A stretch of 64,000 nt of DNA from Chondrosia reniformis. Taxonomy: Eukaryota > Porifera > Demospongiae > Chondrillida > Chondrillidae. The notes beneath the pieces were generated by a model. The model ran no database searches. It saw only the letters and a program-made list of their open reading frames with translations, and was not told the DNA's origin. Each line of letters starts with the position of its first letter. Within the stretch, counting starts at the first letter, position 1. Both the position numbers and the translations under genes were made by a program. Where the stretch lies: assembly GCA_947172415.1 (NCBI GenBank), contig OX359199.1:6711884-6775883 (forward strand). Direction: 5' to 3'. Of this stretch, positions 1-10,900 are shown in pieces.

Positions 1-59
1 TGTGTTTGAAAATATACATATACGTAGGCTACATAATTTGATTGTTTTAAGGCCTTCAG

Positions 60-939
60 ATGACTGCAGATCAAGCAACAGCTATCCAGTTATCTGAATG
101 GAATTCAGTTGTAGTTGTGTACATACTTATTTACATACTTATTTACATACTTATTTACATACTTATTTACAAATACACACATGCATAATTTACATACAAG
201 CTAATGTACATGATACATATGTAGTTACTGATTGATCAGTCCCAATTTGTTCTTTATAGTGCTCTGTCACATGTGGCACTGGTGTCAGTATCAGACAAGT
301 TACATGTAGGCATTCAAATGGAAGTGATGCTTCGAATCTCTGTGAATCAGAGAAACCGAGCCAATATGTGCCCTGTCACCAACCAGCCTGCCCAACCAGC
401 CGTAAGTTTGTTATTGGCATGTCACATGACCGGTTACTCTATATGTAAATACACATTGTTATCCCAAAGATGCATGTTATTTATGTATAGGAATTCTGTA
501 TATAGGCCATTTTTATTAGTACTTACTCAATTTTGAAGTGGCTGAACATAGTCAAAATAACCCTCCCCAACACAGGTGATAGGCTTGCTTTTCATCAGCC
601 TAGAATAACTACTTGATTCATACATATTCAGAACGAAAATTAATCAATTGCAGTAATATAATGTATGACTGTACGCAATCATAAATGCCATGCATACGTA
701 TACTGGTAAATGGTAGTTAATAGGTCCCAGCTGGGTTCAGCTTTTAGAGGCTATTTCCACTTTTTCTGATGTTGATATTTAACACTTATGATCCAATTAC
801 CTATATACGTATTTCTTTAGCTTGTGCAGACACGGAAGGAATTAACTGTAATGATATAGTAGCCCGAGGAAAATGTGATAACTATTACAAACACTTTTGT
901 TGTGAATGCAAGAGAATAGTGAGCAGTCTATCAGGATGA
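60..939 (+). CDS. ADAMTS-like protein, C-terminal TSP1 repeat and PLAC domain (partial, 5' end outside window)
   Basis: Exons 60-110, 260-401 and 821-939 (tga 937-939) splice in one frame; the upstream part lies outside the window. Exons 1-2 encode the end of a thrombospondin type-1 repeat: a Trp near the end of the first exon, then CSVTCGTGVSIRQVTC and later cysteines ending in PCHQPAC. The last exon encodes a PLAC (protease and lacunin) domain with the hallmark NDIVARGKCDNYYKHFCCEC. This TSP1-PLAC order is the usual C-terminus of secreted ADAMTS proteases and ADAMTS-like or papilin-type matrix proteins. No protease domain is visible, so the protease and non-protease forms cannot be told apart. 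The intron 111-259 contains a short tandem repeat (about 120-170). The domain call is solid; the first exon boundary is less certain. Confidence 0.8.
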
Positions 940-1508
940 ATAGAAAAGTTGAATCATATATATCCCTAGTCATTGATCAAATGTATTGACATTGTTGCAA
1001 TATGTACCCAAACCCTTTGTACAGATGATTTTAATGCAGCTATTTTTGGAATTGTATTTAATCATTTTATTCACACCAATTAATGATTAATTAAGGCATT
1101 TTTATAATTTCTCATGAATTTTCTATCATTTTCATATTTATATATTATACTGTATTATTAATTAGATTATAACTGTAAACAATTATTCTGTCATTGTTTA
1201 TGAATACATATACATATATATACAATGTTTGTATTATTGAAAAGTTTATTTATTGTTAGAGTTTTCAAATCTAATATTATGTTCTCCGAAAGACGGTTCG
1301 GTGCACTTTAAGCAGCAGCTTTTGGCATCTCTCAGTAATTCTCCACAATCTATATAACACGTAACTCATTGTATAGGACAGCCATGTTTTTTGTACTATA
1401 TACTTATGATAGCTCTAATCTCTTATATTATACTCTGTATATATAAGTATCTCTACCTCTTTGTGCATATAAGTAATATTAAGGCAACATATAAAAAAAC
1501 TTACAATT
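940..1508. other. Convergent intergenic spacer
   Basis: AT-rich spacer between the stop codons of the ADAMTS-like gene (+) and the FN3-like membrane protein gene (-). It should hold both 3' UTRs and poly(A) sites. I see no coding potential. Confidence 0.6.
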
Positions 1509-3435
1509 TCAGTACCCACCTAATCCAGATGCCTTCTTATAGTGTCTAATAACCTCTATAAGTAAGGCCAGTAGAATGAGAGCACACACTATAGAGACTA
1601 CAATCAGGGCTATTAATGTGGTATTAATGCCTAGTGGAGAAGATGAGAGAGAACAAGAAGGAAAGTGTTATGGGAGAGCTGATGGTGGGGGATGGGGGAG
1701 AGCTGATGGTGGGGGATGGGGGAGAGCTGATGGTGAGGGATGGGGGAGAGCTGATGGTGAGGGATGGGGGAGAGCTGATGGTGAGGGATGGGGGAGAGCT
1801 GATGGTGGGGGATGGGGGAGAGCTGATGGTGAGGGATGGGGGAGAGCTGGTGGTGGGGGATGGGGGAGAGCTGATGGTGAGGGATGGGGGAGAGCTGGTG
1901 GTGAGGGATGGGGGAGAGCTGGTGGTGGGGGATGGGGGAGAGCTGGTGGTGAGGGATGGGGGAGAGCTGAGGGGGAGGGTTGGGGGAGAGCTGATGGTGA
2001 GGGATGGGGGAGAGCTGAGGGGGAGGGTTGGGGGAGAGCTGATGGTGAGGGATGGGGGAGAGCTGATGGTGAGGGATGGGGGAGAGCTGATGGTGAGGGA
2101 TGGGGGAGAGCTGAGGGGGAGGGTTGGGGGAGAGCTGATGGTGAGGGATGGGGGAGAGCTGAGGGGGAGGGTTGGGGGAGAGCTGATGGTGAGGGATGGG
2201 GGAGAGCTGATGGTGAGGGATGGGGGAGAGCTGAGGGGGAGGGTTGGGGGAGAGCTGGTGGTGAGGGATGGGGGAGAGCTGAGGGGGAGGGATGGGGGAG
2301 AGCTGAGGGGGAGGGTTGGAAAAGCTAAATACTGCCGTACACATACTCTTGCTTTCAATTTTAAATTCTCCTGAGATAATATAATTCTCAAGTGGTTCGG
2401 CTGTGTCCAAATTCACTGCTTGTGCTCGATAAGAGTACGTTCCACCATCCAGCCCATTAATATCAAAAAACATGATTGGTGACTTAAGACCACTTATAAG
2501 GGATCCCATGTATTGCTTGTCAGAAATGGAAACAGCACAACCCACTTTGATATTACTCCTGGCTAGTCTACAGATGACCACTGCCCCATCCTTTCTATCA
2601 GCAGTACTCACTTCAACTGCTTGCAGATAATAGATACCTACAATTTCAACACAACCAGGTAGCAAATGAAGTCATCTATTTAAGGTACACATTGCTATTC
2701 CACATACCTAAAGAAAATACTTTACTTTTTTCTGACTCCAAACATGTATTGCTCCCATTTTCAGTGCAATTTTTACAAGCAGACACACGAAGTGAATAGT
2801 CAGTGCCCTTCCGCAAATCAAAAAGTAGCTTTGAACTGTCATCAACTTGAACCATTGAAGTTTCTGTTTGATTGCTTTGGTAGTATAAATTATACCTTTG
2901 TTTCTCTGTATCTAGCACTTCTCCCTTTATGTAGATGTAATTTAGAAATCTAGTGACAATCAAACTGCTTCATAGGAAGAGCTGTAATATTCCTTATGTT
3001 ATGTAAAGTGATTAAAAGGAAACCTTATAAACAAGGTATAGCAGCTGTCAATACCGAGGTCATGGTACAATGATGGCGCTAACTACATTAATTATTAAAT
3101 TGTTTATCAGGCTTTTTGTGTAGGTTCATTTCATGTTCTCTCACCTTCCATAAAATTGTTACCATGGCAACTTCCATACCACCCTTGTTTGAAAACGTTA
3201 GAGTACCTCGTATACCATATGGAGCCAATGGTACAGATACATCTGTATATTGCAGAGAGGAACAATAATAATTAATAATTTTAATCAGGGTCTTTTTGAA
3301 GGGTATTAGTTGTCCAACTAGAAACAGAAATGCCAGAAGGCCAATCCTTTACTAACTTGAGCATTCTTGGGCAGAATATATATGTCCTGTTAGAGTTCCT
3401 AATATCAGGATGAAAAAATGCTTAAAGTTTGCCAT
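1509..3435 (-). CDS. Small type I membrane protein with fibronectin-III-like ectodomain
   Basis: Five exons on the minus strand: 3435-3357, 3242-3145, 2924-2708, 2637-2347 and 1630-1509. They total 807 nt (268 aa) and keep phase throughout. Residues 1 to about 22 form a signal peptide (start MANFKHFFILILGTLTG). Two beta-sandwich-like segments follow; the first has the FN3-like pattern TILWKG...YNLYYQS...TDYSLRVSAC. The last exon gives one membrane helix (LIALIVVSIVCALILLALLI) and a short basic tail ending HYKKASGLGGY. There is no cytoplasmic signalling domain. It is probably a cell-surface protein; I do not recognise an orthologue. The last intron (1631-2346) is almost entirely a 24-bp minisatellite. 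The 2924 acceptor was chosen because it keeps phase. The gene diverges from KCTD9. Confidence 0.65.
1672..2328. repeat. 24-bp minisatellite inside an intron
   Basis: About 27 copies of a 24-bp G-rich unit (gggggagagctgatggtgag plus four bases) with variants. The array has no T-rich interruptions and, because 24 is a multiple of 3, it is open in several frames on both strands. It lies wholly inside the intron 1631-2346 of the FN3-like membrane protein gene, so these open frames are not genes. Confidence 0.93.
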
Positions 3436-3838
3436 AACAACAAAAACTCTATAATCTTCCTCAGTGACTACTTTTTTCAAACGGAAATATTTCTGTCTTT
3501 ATATATAATTACCTATTGAATAGGTAACTGCAATCTAGTTGCTATTTGGACCTAGAATTGATGTAAGATTCCATAACAACAGTGAATGAGGTGACACTCA
3601 TTTGAATAAGGACCAAGGAATCCCATGGTGTTGATTGACCTTCATGAGCTTCATGCAGAATATCACATTACTTGTCCTGGCTTTCAAAAGATGAATTAAG
3701 TGAAAATGACATTTACCAGACCAAATATGGCAATACGGTCCCATGTAACTATATTTGCAATTATAATCTCTGAATGCAGTGAGCAGTGATCGAACAGTCA
3801 AATGAAAGACTTGTGGTTTAACATATCATTCTTTAAAC
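3436..3838. promoter_or_regulatory. Divergent promoter region, FN3-like gene / KCTD9
   Basis: A 403-bp spacer between the start codons of two diverging genes. It must contain both promoters and 5' UTRs. No clear TATA box or other named motif was recognised. Confidence 0.4.
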
Positions 3839-6800
3839 ATGGCGTCTAACACAGAAGGAATCCTCAAGCGAGCTAATTTTTTTAACTCTCAGCGAGAGGC
3901 CTTAGCCAGAAAGGACGGAATTGTATGTTATATGAATTTTGGAACTTGGATTTTGCTGTCTTGTTTTGTGTTTGATCACGTGCCCATCTCCTTGTATGCC
4001 TAGCTTACCTCCATACCTGCCACGCCGGAGGAGCTCCTGGTTCAGTTGAGCCGGCTATTCAACAAGAAGATTGACAGAATATACACTGTTGAAGGTGGAA
4101 TGGTAGCAGATGTTGAAATAATCAGGTATGAATCAACCCTATTCAGTATGGGATAATAAATATTATTGGCCATTAGTGGCAGCGTGTTGTGTAGATTTCT
4201 CATTTCAGATTAGTTTGATGGTTTTGGTAGAGATAATGACGTGCTCTGGGTCCGCGAAGAGACAGTAGATCAGAAGGTGACTCCTTATAAAACTGAGATA
4301 ACGCGAGGAAGTAGAGCTTCGGAGTCAGACTTTTATTTGAAGCCTTGTATTCAAGGCATTGTCGAAGATGGTAAGTAATCCACAGTCCCATTTGTGTATT
4401 CATGTTCTCCCATGCGCTTGTATTGGAGATGTACTGTCAAGCATTGCAGGCTTTGTTATTGGACTTGTCAAGGTGCTATGAGGACCTGTATGGACCTGTA
4501 TAGATCTGACTGGGTCTAGTATTAATAGTACTAGGCCTAGCTGTTATTTCTCCACAAATAGAAAAGTAGATTAATTGATGAACATTAATATTGTTACATG
4601 TTATTCTTATAGATGCTCCTTTCAAGGCAGACTGGGTGCAGTTAAATGTTGGCGGGAGGATATTTGCAACTACTAGGTAAGGTAGTGTGAAAACAACCAA
4701 AACTCTGTTTCCATGGAAACACTAAATGTAGCTTTACATAAAGAATTTTGCAAATACATAAACTCAAGAATACAATTGGAGATTTGAATGGGGATTGAAT
4801 GCATTTAATTGGTCTAGTTCCTACTCTCGGTTCACCTTGTGGTACAGAATTGTCTGGTTTTCGGATTACTAGGAGAGTGTGGGTTGGACCTGAAGCTGAT
4901 GTAGGCCAATTCTTGTATTCACAGTAATGTTGTTTACTAAGGTACTTGTTCACCAAAACCCAATAGGGCCACACTGACAGGCGATCAGAACTCCATGCTG
5001 GCTAGAATGTTCTCAGAAGGTGGGTAGCCATGCTATTGTGAATCACTCTGATTCGGGTATTGATTTGGGACTATATCACAATTCCAGTAATGGCTTCCAT
5101 AAGTACTACCAATCTATGATTATCCAGTGTAGAATGTTTTATTAAAACAGTGTTAACCCTTAATTACTTTCTGTCCCTTTCAGAGAACACTTCCTGGCAT
5201 AGTGCCACCGATTCTAGAGGAGCGTACCTGTTTGATAGAAGTCCTGACTACTTTGAGCCTATTCTCAACTTTCTCAGGCATGGGAGATTGATCATCAACC
5301 CAACCGTAAATTCGGAAGGTACTATGTGCCTAGTGTGCATTGTAGAGCAAATTGGAAATACAAATAGCGGAATATTAAAATTAAAAGTTGATGCAGAATG
5401 CATGTACTAATATGGAGTCAGATGTTTGAGTTTGTATAATTTATTGTACAGGAGTGTTAGAAGAGGCCAAGTTCTTTGGTGTTACTAAAGTTATAGAACA
5501 ATTAGAACCAATTGTGGAGGTGATTGTGTTTGCTATACTATAGTATTGTATATGCCCTAAGAATCCTTCAAAGTTCTATTAATACTCTCAAGTACGTACA
5601 TAGATTAATTGTGTATGAATTAACTATGTACCCACTAAACGGATTATGCCTCGTGTTTATTTTGTCCATTAAATGGTTAATCTGCTTCTCCTAATGTAAT
5701 AAACGTATTGTGCATTTAATCATCCCTTCAAATACTTATTAATTCACTTATACCCACCATGAAGCACTGGACAATGAAATTTACATACCATGAAATTTGC
5801 TACTAGATCCAGCAGTAATATTACATTATTTTTAATACCATTAATTTCTTATAACCTCACCCTGGGATCCAATTCAGTCTGTTGTACAGAGCTGTTATAC
5901 AGAGCTGTTGTACAGAGCTGTTATACAGAGCTGCTATACAGAGTTGTTTTACAGAGCTGTTATACAGAGCTGTTATACAGAGCTGTTATACAGAGCTGTT
6001 ATACAGAGTTGTTTTACAGAGTTGTTATACAGAGCTGTTATACAGAGGTGACCTTTTCATTGAATCCCATTCAGCCAGTTGGAACATCCCATAGTTTCCA
6101 GCATTAGTATATGACCTTTGTCAGGTACTGATAGCACACTTGACATATGTCCAAGCCTTAATTCTCAGGTAGGAAGGGATCTCTGATTAGTCAGTTATGA
6201 TTTGCCCTTTGTCCTCAGGTCCACAAACTTGATGCTAGTGGACACATTAATAGAAAGGAGTTCTTAAACATGATTGGTCGAACATCTTCATCCAGCACTC
6301 TGCGTTGCCAAGGTTTCAATCTCTATGGTGTTGACCTTTCAAATCTAGACTTACAGAATATAAACTTCAAAAAGGCTGACTTGCAATATTGCATCTTGAA
6401 GGGAGCCAACTTGACAAACTGTTCATTGGAGTATGCCAATTTGGAGGGAGCCATTTTGGATGTATGTTTATGAATGTGATCCTGTGGATATGGTTGACAT
6501 ACACACGAGACTATGGAAACAGCATTTTTACCTTTTACACCAGTGACCATATCCATGAGTTACTTCATTACTTTTCCTTTGATCCTTAATGTTATGACTG
6601 CTAATGTCTGCCACATTAGGGAGCCACAATTCAATGTGCCAATCTCACAAGAGCAACTCTAGACAGAGCATCCCTAAAAGGATGTAATTTTGATGTAAAA
6701 TTAGGAACAAATGTCTCCATGGTTGGTAAGTAACAAGCTTAGATGTACACAGTTGATTCACTGTTCATTCTCACTGTATCTAGGCAACACATAAAATGAC

Positions 6801-7857
6801 TATAATATGTTGGCCATCTTTTTAAGAATAGTATTGGGCATATTCAGCCATTCTTATATGAAAAAGTAAAGTATATACTATGTACCTATAATGTAAGTAA
6901 TATTATGTATGTTTTCTTAATAGTGATTGTATTACTTGTATCTTCAAGGTGCATCTTGTAGAGAGGCCGTGTTTGATGGGTCACAGATGAACAAGGTAAA
7001 CCTTCCGGTTGCCTGCTGCAAAGGAGCCAGTTTCAAAGGGTGCAGCCTAAGAGAGGCTACATGTGCTGGAACAGATTTGGAGGTACAATCGATCCCAAAC
7101 TGTTTACTAGATAAGAAGGATATTGTCTTGTCAAATCTTTGACTCTTCATCCGTGATGTATATATATGTTACAAACCTTATATATCTACTGTATATTGGG
7201 AATTGAATGCGTGTGTCAAAAGAATGCGAATTGCGAGTTTTGATTGTACGTATACACAATCTTTTGACATGTATTGATTTGATACCTCGGTAATTTCGCA
7301 TACACGTCCCATGCACCTAAGCTTTATCTCCCATTCTTTTAACCACAATGTTTACTTATACCCATAATTCACAATCTTTTACTCTCGCGTTCAATTCCCA
7401 ATATACAGTATCTACATATCACCATTTTGATGCGTTTTATTATCAGTCATGAAGAAAAGACTCCTGTATCTTCATCTAAAGCTCTCTTTAGGTTTAGTTC
7501 CCCTATAGGCTCTTTTTACAGAATAGGCATATAGCATGTAGGAAAATGGTATCTTAGATTTTTCATATATGTACTAGTCCATATCTTGCTCAGTTGAAGA
7601 ATATACGTCACTTATTGTTGTAGTTGCATTTTGTGTTTCTTGCTATCTTTTGCTTTGAAATCTAGTATGACTTGTAAGTTTGTGTTGCATAGGGCTGTGA
7701 TTTCACAGGAAGTGATCTCCATGGCGCCAATCTTAGAGGGGCCAATTTGAAGGACACCAACTTTGAAAACATTAGTGGACCTGGCTTGCACATGTCGCAG
7801 ACCCTGAACCTCACGGGTGGTCAGGGAGGTCGCTACAGAGATGCTGAACAGCAATGA
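3839..7857 (+). CDS. KCTD9: KCTD9: BTB/T1 plus pentapeptide-repeat protein
   Basis: Eleven exons: 3839-3922, 4004-4125, 4231-4370, 4613-4676, 4967-5019, 5184-5318, 5452-5519, 6219-6461, 6620-6725, 6949-7082 and 7693-7857, totalling 1314 nt (437 aa). Exons 2-3 resemble the N-terminal ubiquitin-like region of KCTD9 (ends with IIRDNDVLWV). Exons 4-7 form the BTB/T1 domain (WVQLNVGGRIFATTR, then RSPDYFEPILNFLRHG). Exons 8-11 encode pentapeptide repeats of the A(D/N)LxxAxL type (KADLQYCILKGANLTNCSLE, GANLRGANLKDTNF). KCTD9 acts as a Cullin-3 substrate adaptor; that role is from the family. The exon 3 acceptor at 4230 was chosen because it restores the IIR-DNDV join. Exon 1 is not conserved in my memory. 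The intron 7083-7692 carries a TA-flanked MITE and a dispersed repeat. Confidence 0.92.
5882..6048. repeat. 13-bp tandem repeat in KCTD9 intron 7
   Basis: About 13 copies of agagctgttatac with point variants (ctgctata, ttgtttta). The 13-bp unit shifts frame at every copy, so open frames across it are chance. It lies in the intron 5520-6218. Confidence 0.9.
7189..7408. mobile_element. MITE with TA target-site duplication (Tc1/mariner-like)
   Basis: The element starts CTGTATATTGGGAATTGAAT and ends with the near-perfect inverse (ATTCCCAATATACAG), and is flanked on both sides by TA (7187-7188 and 7409-7410). Length is 220 bp with no coding capacity. The terminal inverted repeats are about 24 bp with one mismatch. 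TA duplications and short inverted ends suggest mobilisation by a Tc1/mariner-type transposase. It sits in the last intron of KCTD9. Confidence 0.75.
7451..7582 (+). repeat. Dispersed repeat family, copy A
   Basis: Closely similar to 54231-54362 over about 130 bp (shared core tcctgtatcttcatctaaag, then gtttagttcccctataggct). More diverged copies are at 12441-12605 and, inverted, at 28088-28242. It lies in the last KCTD9 intron. It looks like a short non-autonomous element; no coding capacity is seen. Confidence 0.8.
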
Positions 7858-7939
7858 TTTGTTATCAATTTTGTACCATATGTTTTCTTTCAAGAATTAT
7901 TACGCAATAATTGTACGTTGTTAAATATGGCGCAGTAAA

Positions 7940-10900
7940 ATGAAGAGGAAGAAAGCTGATAAGGTTTTAGCGAGTAAAAGAGCGAAGCAAGAGAAGCCGA
8001 AACTCAACGCATTTGAGATTCGCGTTAACCGAAAGAAATATGACATTATTGGTCAGAAAAGCAAATACGACAGAGGACTACCGGGGATTTCGCGCTCCAA
8101 GGCGATAAAAAAGGTGAAGTTGTGCTAACAAATCGGGACCCAACAAATCAGTGTCTCTAACGACTACTCAAGGACATGCGATACGATGCGTTGTCTATGC
8201 ATGCATGTAGTTTATATTATCAGTATATGGTATTTGCAGAATTGTTGGTAATTTTGATGAATTAGAGTAGAACTGGTGTATATATATGTGACCTGACCCA
8301 TCCTTTCACTGTAGAGAGATCAGACATTGTTAAAGGAGTATCGACATGCTCACAAGGTAGGTCGCTATAGTCAGTCTCGGGTAGCCATGCAGACCTCTAT
8401 CTCGCTTCCATATTCATTTTCTGACGTCATCACGTGAATATGGAGGCGAGATAGTGGTCTGGCTATGCGAGACTAGGTCTGCTCCTTATTGCTACTTTTG
8501 TCATGAAGTGGTTCACTTGTCATGAGATTGTGACATCTTACTGTGGCTGCTGATTAAATGGCACTCTCAACTACATATACTTTGTGCAGACTAATCGTTT
8601 TGTGGACATGCGAATCGGAGAGGAAGACAGTGATATTAGTCCGGAAGATAAAATGTTGCAGCGATTCATGAGACATAAGCAGGTTTGTATCGTGCATTTC
8701 CATTTCACTGTGGCCAGTATAACATACATATTTCTCACTAGTACCCTGCTTCAATTTGTATCTTTAGAGAAAAGCTGAAAAGTCTTCTCTCTTTAGCTTA
8801 GAAGAAGAGGAGGAACTCACACATTTTGGGAAATCACTAGCAGAAATTGATGATTTCAATGAAATAGACCTTTCTAGTGATAGTGAAATTGAAGGTACCT
8901 ACCTCTAGTGCTGTAGTATATACACAGTACGTTGATCGCTTTCTTCCTGCATGATCCTGTCTATAATGTATGTATGATTGCTGTTAGTTATTAGTATTCT
9001 GAGATGTACATATAAAGTGATGATTACAGAGTGATATGTAGTGTAATATGTTGCTGAAAACTAAATTGAATAGAATGGTGTTATGTGTGCCAACTGGTAG
9101 ATCCTCTATCTTCCCTTAACTGTCTGCTACTCTGACCTAACCCTTAGAGGATGTGGGGGAAACCCATTTTGGTGGGTTTCTTACTAAGAAACAAAAACAT
9201 GACCAAGGGGAAGACCCTACAATTAAGGCTACAAAGAAATCTCATAAAGAGATTATGGAGGAAGTGGTTGCCAAGTCAAAAGCAGCTAAATATGAGCGTC
9301 AGGAGACTAGAAGGACAGTAGAGGATCTGTTGGACCAAGTGAATTCGGAATGGAAAGAAATCAGCTCTCTCTTAGTGAAGGATAAAGTATGCATGGAAAT
9401 TGCAGAATCTGCTTTCTAGATTAATTAAATTATTTCATTTTGCATGACTGTACTGTCTACTTTAGAAGACTTAGTTGCAAGGCCAACAAGTGGTTTTCGT
9501 TTGTCTGTCTATGTAGAATCGCGACAGAAAGAAGATGACCGCTGATGAATATGACAAGTTTGTTAGAGAACTGGCTTTTGAGGAGAAAGGCAAGGTGATT
9601 AACCTTCAATATCAACTATATGTAGTAGTCAATTTAGGATGACATCACAAAATGTATTTTGAGCAATGGAAGTGTTCTTTGCATGTTAATATGCAGCTTA
9701 ACTCTACTTGGGAAACTAACCTATTATATATTTGAATATCTTAGCCAACCAGTAGAGCATATTATATTTGAATATCTTAGCCAACCAGTAGAATGAAAAG
9801 TGAAGAAGAGCTGGCTTTAGAAGAGAAAGAAAAGTTAGAGAAATTAGAGGTGAGTGAGTGTACCTGAGGCAGTTGCCAGTATTGTTTGGCATACGTACAC
9901 ATATATATGTCTCTTTCCAGGCCCAAAGACTGCAGAGAATGAGAGGTGAACAAGGATCTTCTACAACTTCAGGCACTCAACATAAATCAGTGGATGAGCT
10001 AACCTCTAGGTACATGATCCATGTATTTGTCTCACTTGATTGCAAGGGCCTCTTGTAGTCCTCTTGGAAGCAAGGACCTCCTGTGTTCTTCTCTGTGTAC
10101 AGCACTTCCGGTATTAAGGAGGCCAGACCAGTGCTTGCCTATCAAGATGGCCAAGCTACTGTTAAGGTGGTCTACGAAAAAATAAAGTTTAAAAAAGACA
10201 ATCGTAAGTGACTCCCATTTTTATTAAACTGATATTAGCTTGTACAACACTGTTATGATATGAGGATTTGTCATCTCCCCAAACAGAAGAGGCCAGTGAC
10301 TCAGGTGGAGTTGCCAGTGATTTGGACAGAGTTGGTAGTGAGACTGGAGGGGAGGACATGGAATCAGACGATAATAGTGAGGCTGGAGGGGAGGGCATGG
10401 AATCAGACGGTAATAGTGAGGCTGGAGGGGAGGATACGGAATCAGACGGTAATAGTGAGGCTGGAGGGGAGGGCATGGAATCAGATGGTAGTAGTGAGGC
10501 TGGAGGGAAGGACATGGAATCAGATGGTAGTGATGTCAGTCTAGAGAGTGGCGCAAGAGGTGACTGTAGCAACCCTAATGAGGCAGGGAGGTTGGATGGT
10601 GAGGATGAGAACAGAGGGGACGATATAGACCCAGCTGATGAGTTTGGGTCAGATTTGGAAACGTCTTCCGAGGAGGGAGAGGGAGAAGGAGTGTACAGAG
10701 AAGATATAATTAAGGAAGATAGCAAAGCTAACAGAGAGCAAGACACTGTAAGAAAGAGAGACGAAACAGTTGCTTCTGACATTCCATATGTCATTCAGGG
10801 TATGTATCAGTGGAATTAGGTGTACGTATCTCTATCAATTTCGTATGGTACCTACATCTTGTCACCAAATCCTCATCTTTGTAGTCCCCCAGTCATTTAG

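Noticed and set aside
1576-2391. Several long open frames on both strands over the 24-bp repeat (246-255 residues, and the repeat tail of a 344-residue frame)
   Set aside because: They are by-products of a 24-bp tandem repeat with no stop; clear donor (2346) and acceptor (1631) sites show it is an intron.
5790-6107. Open frames rich in repeated Tyr-Arg-Ala-Val-type units
   Set aside because: Produced by the 13-bp repeat within a KCTD9 intron; no start context or conservation.
10189-10794. 201-residue Ser/Pro-rich frame on the minus strand
   Set aside because: Antisense shadow of NOP14 exon 10 and its coding minisatellite.
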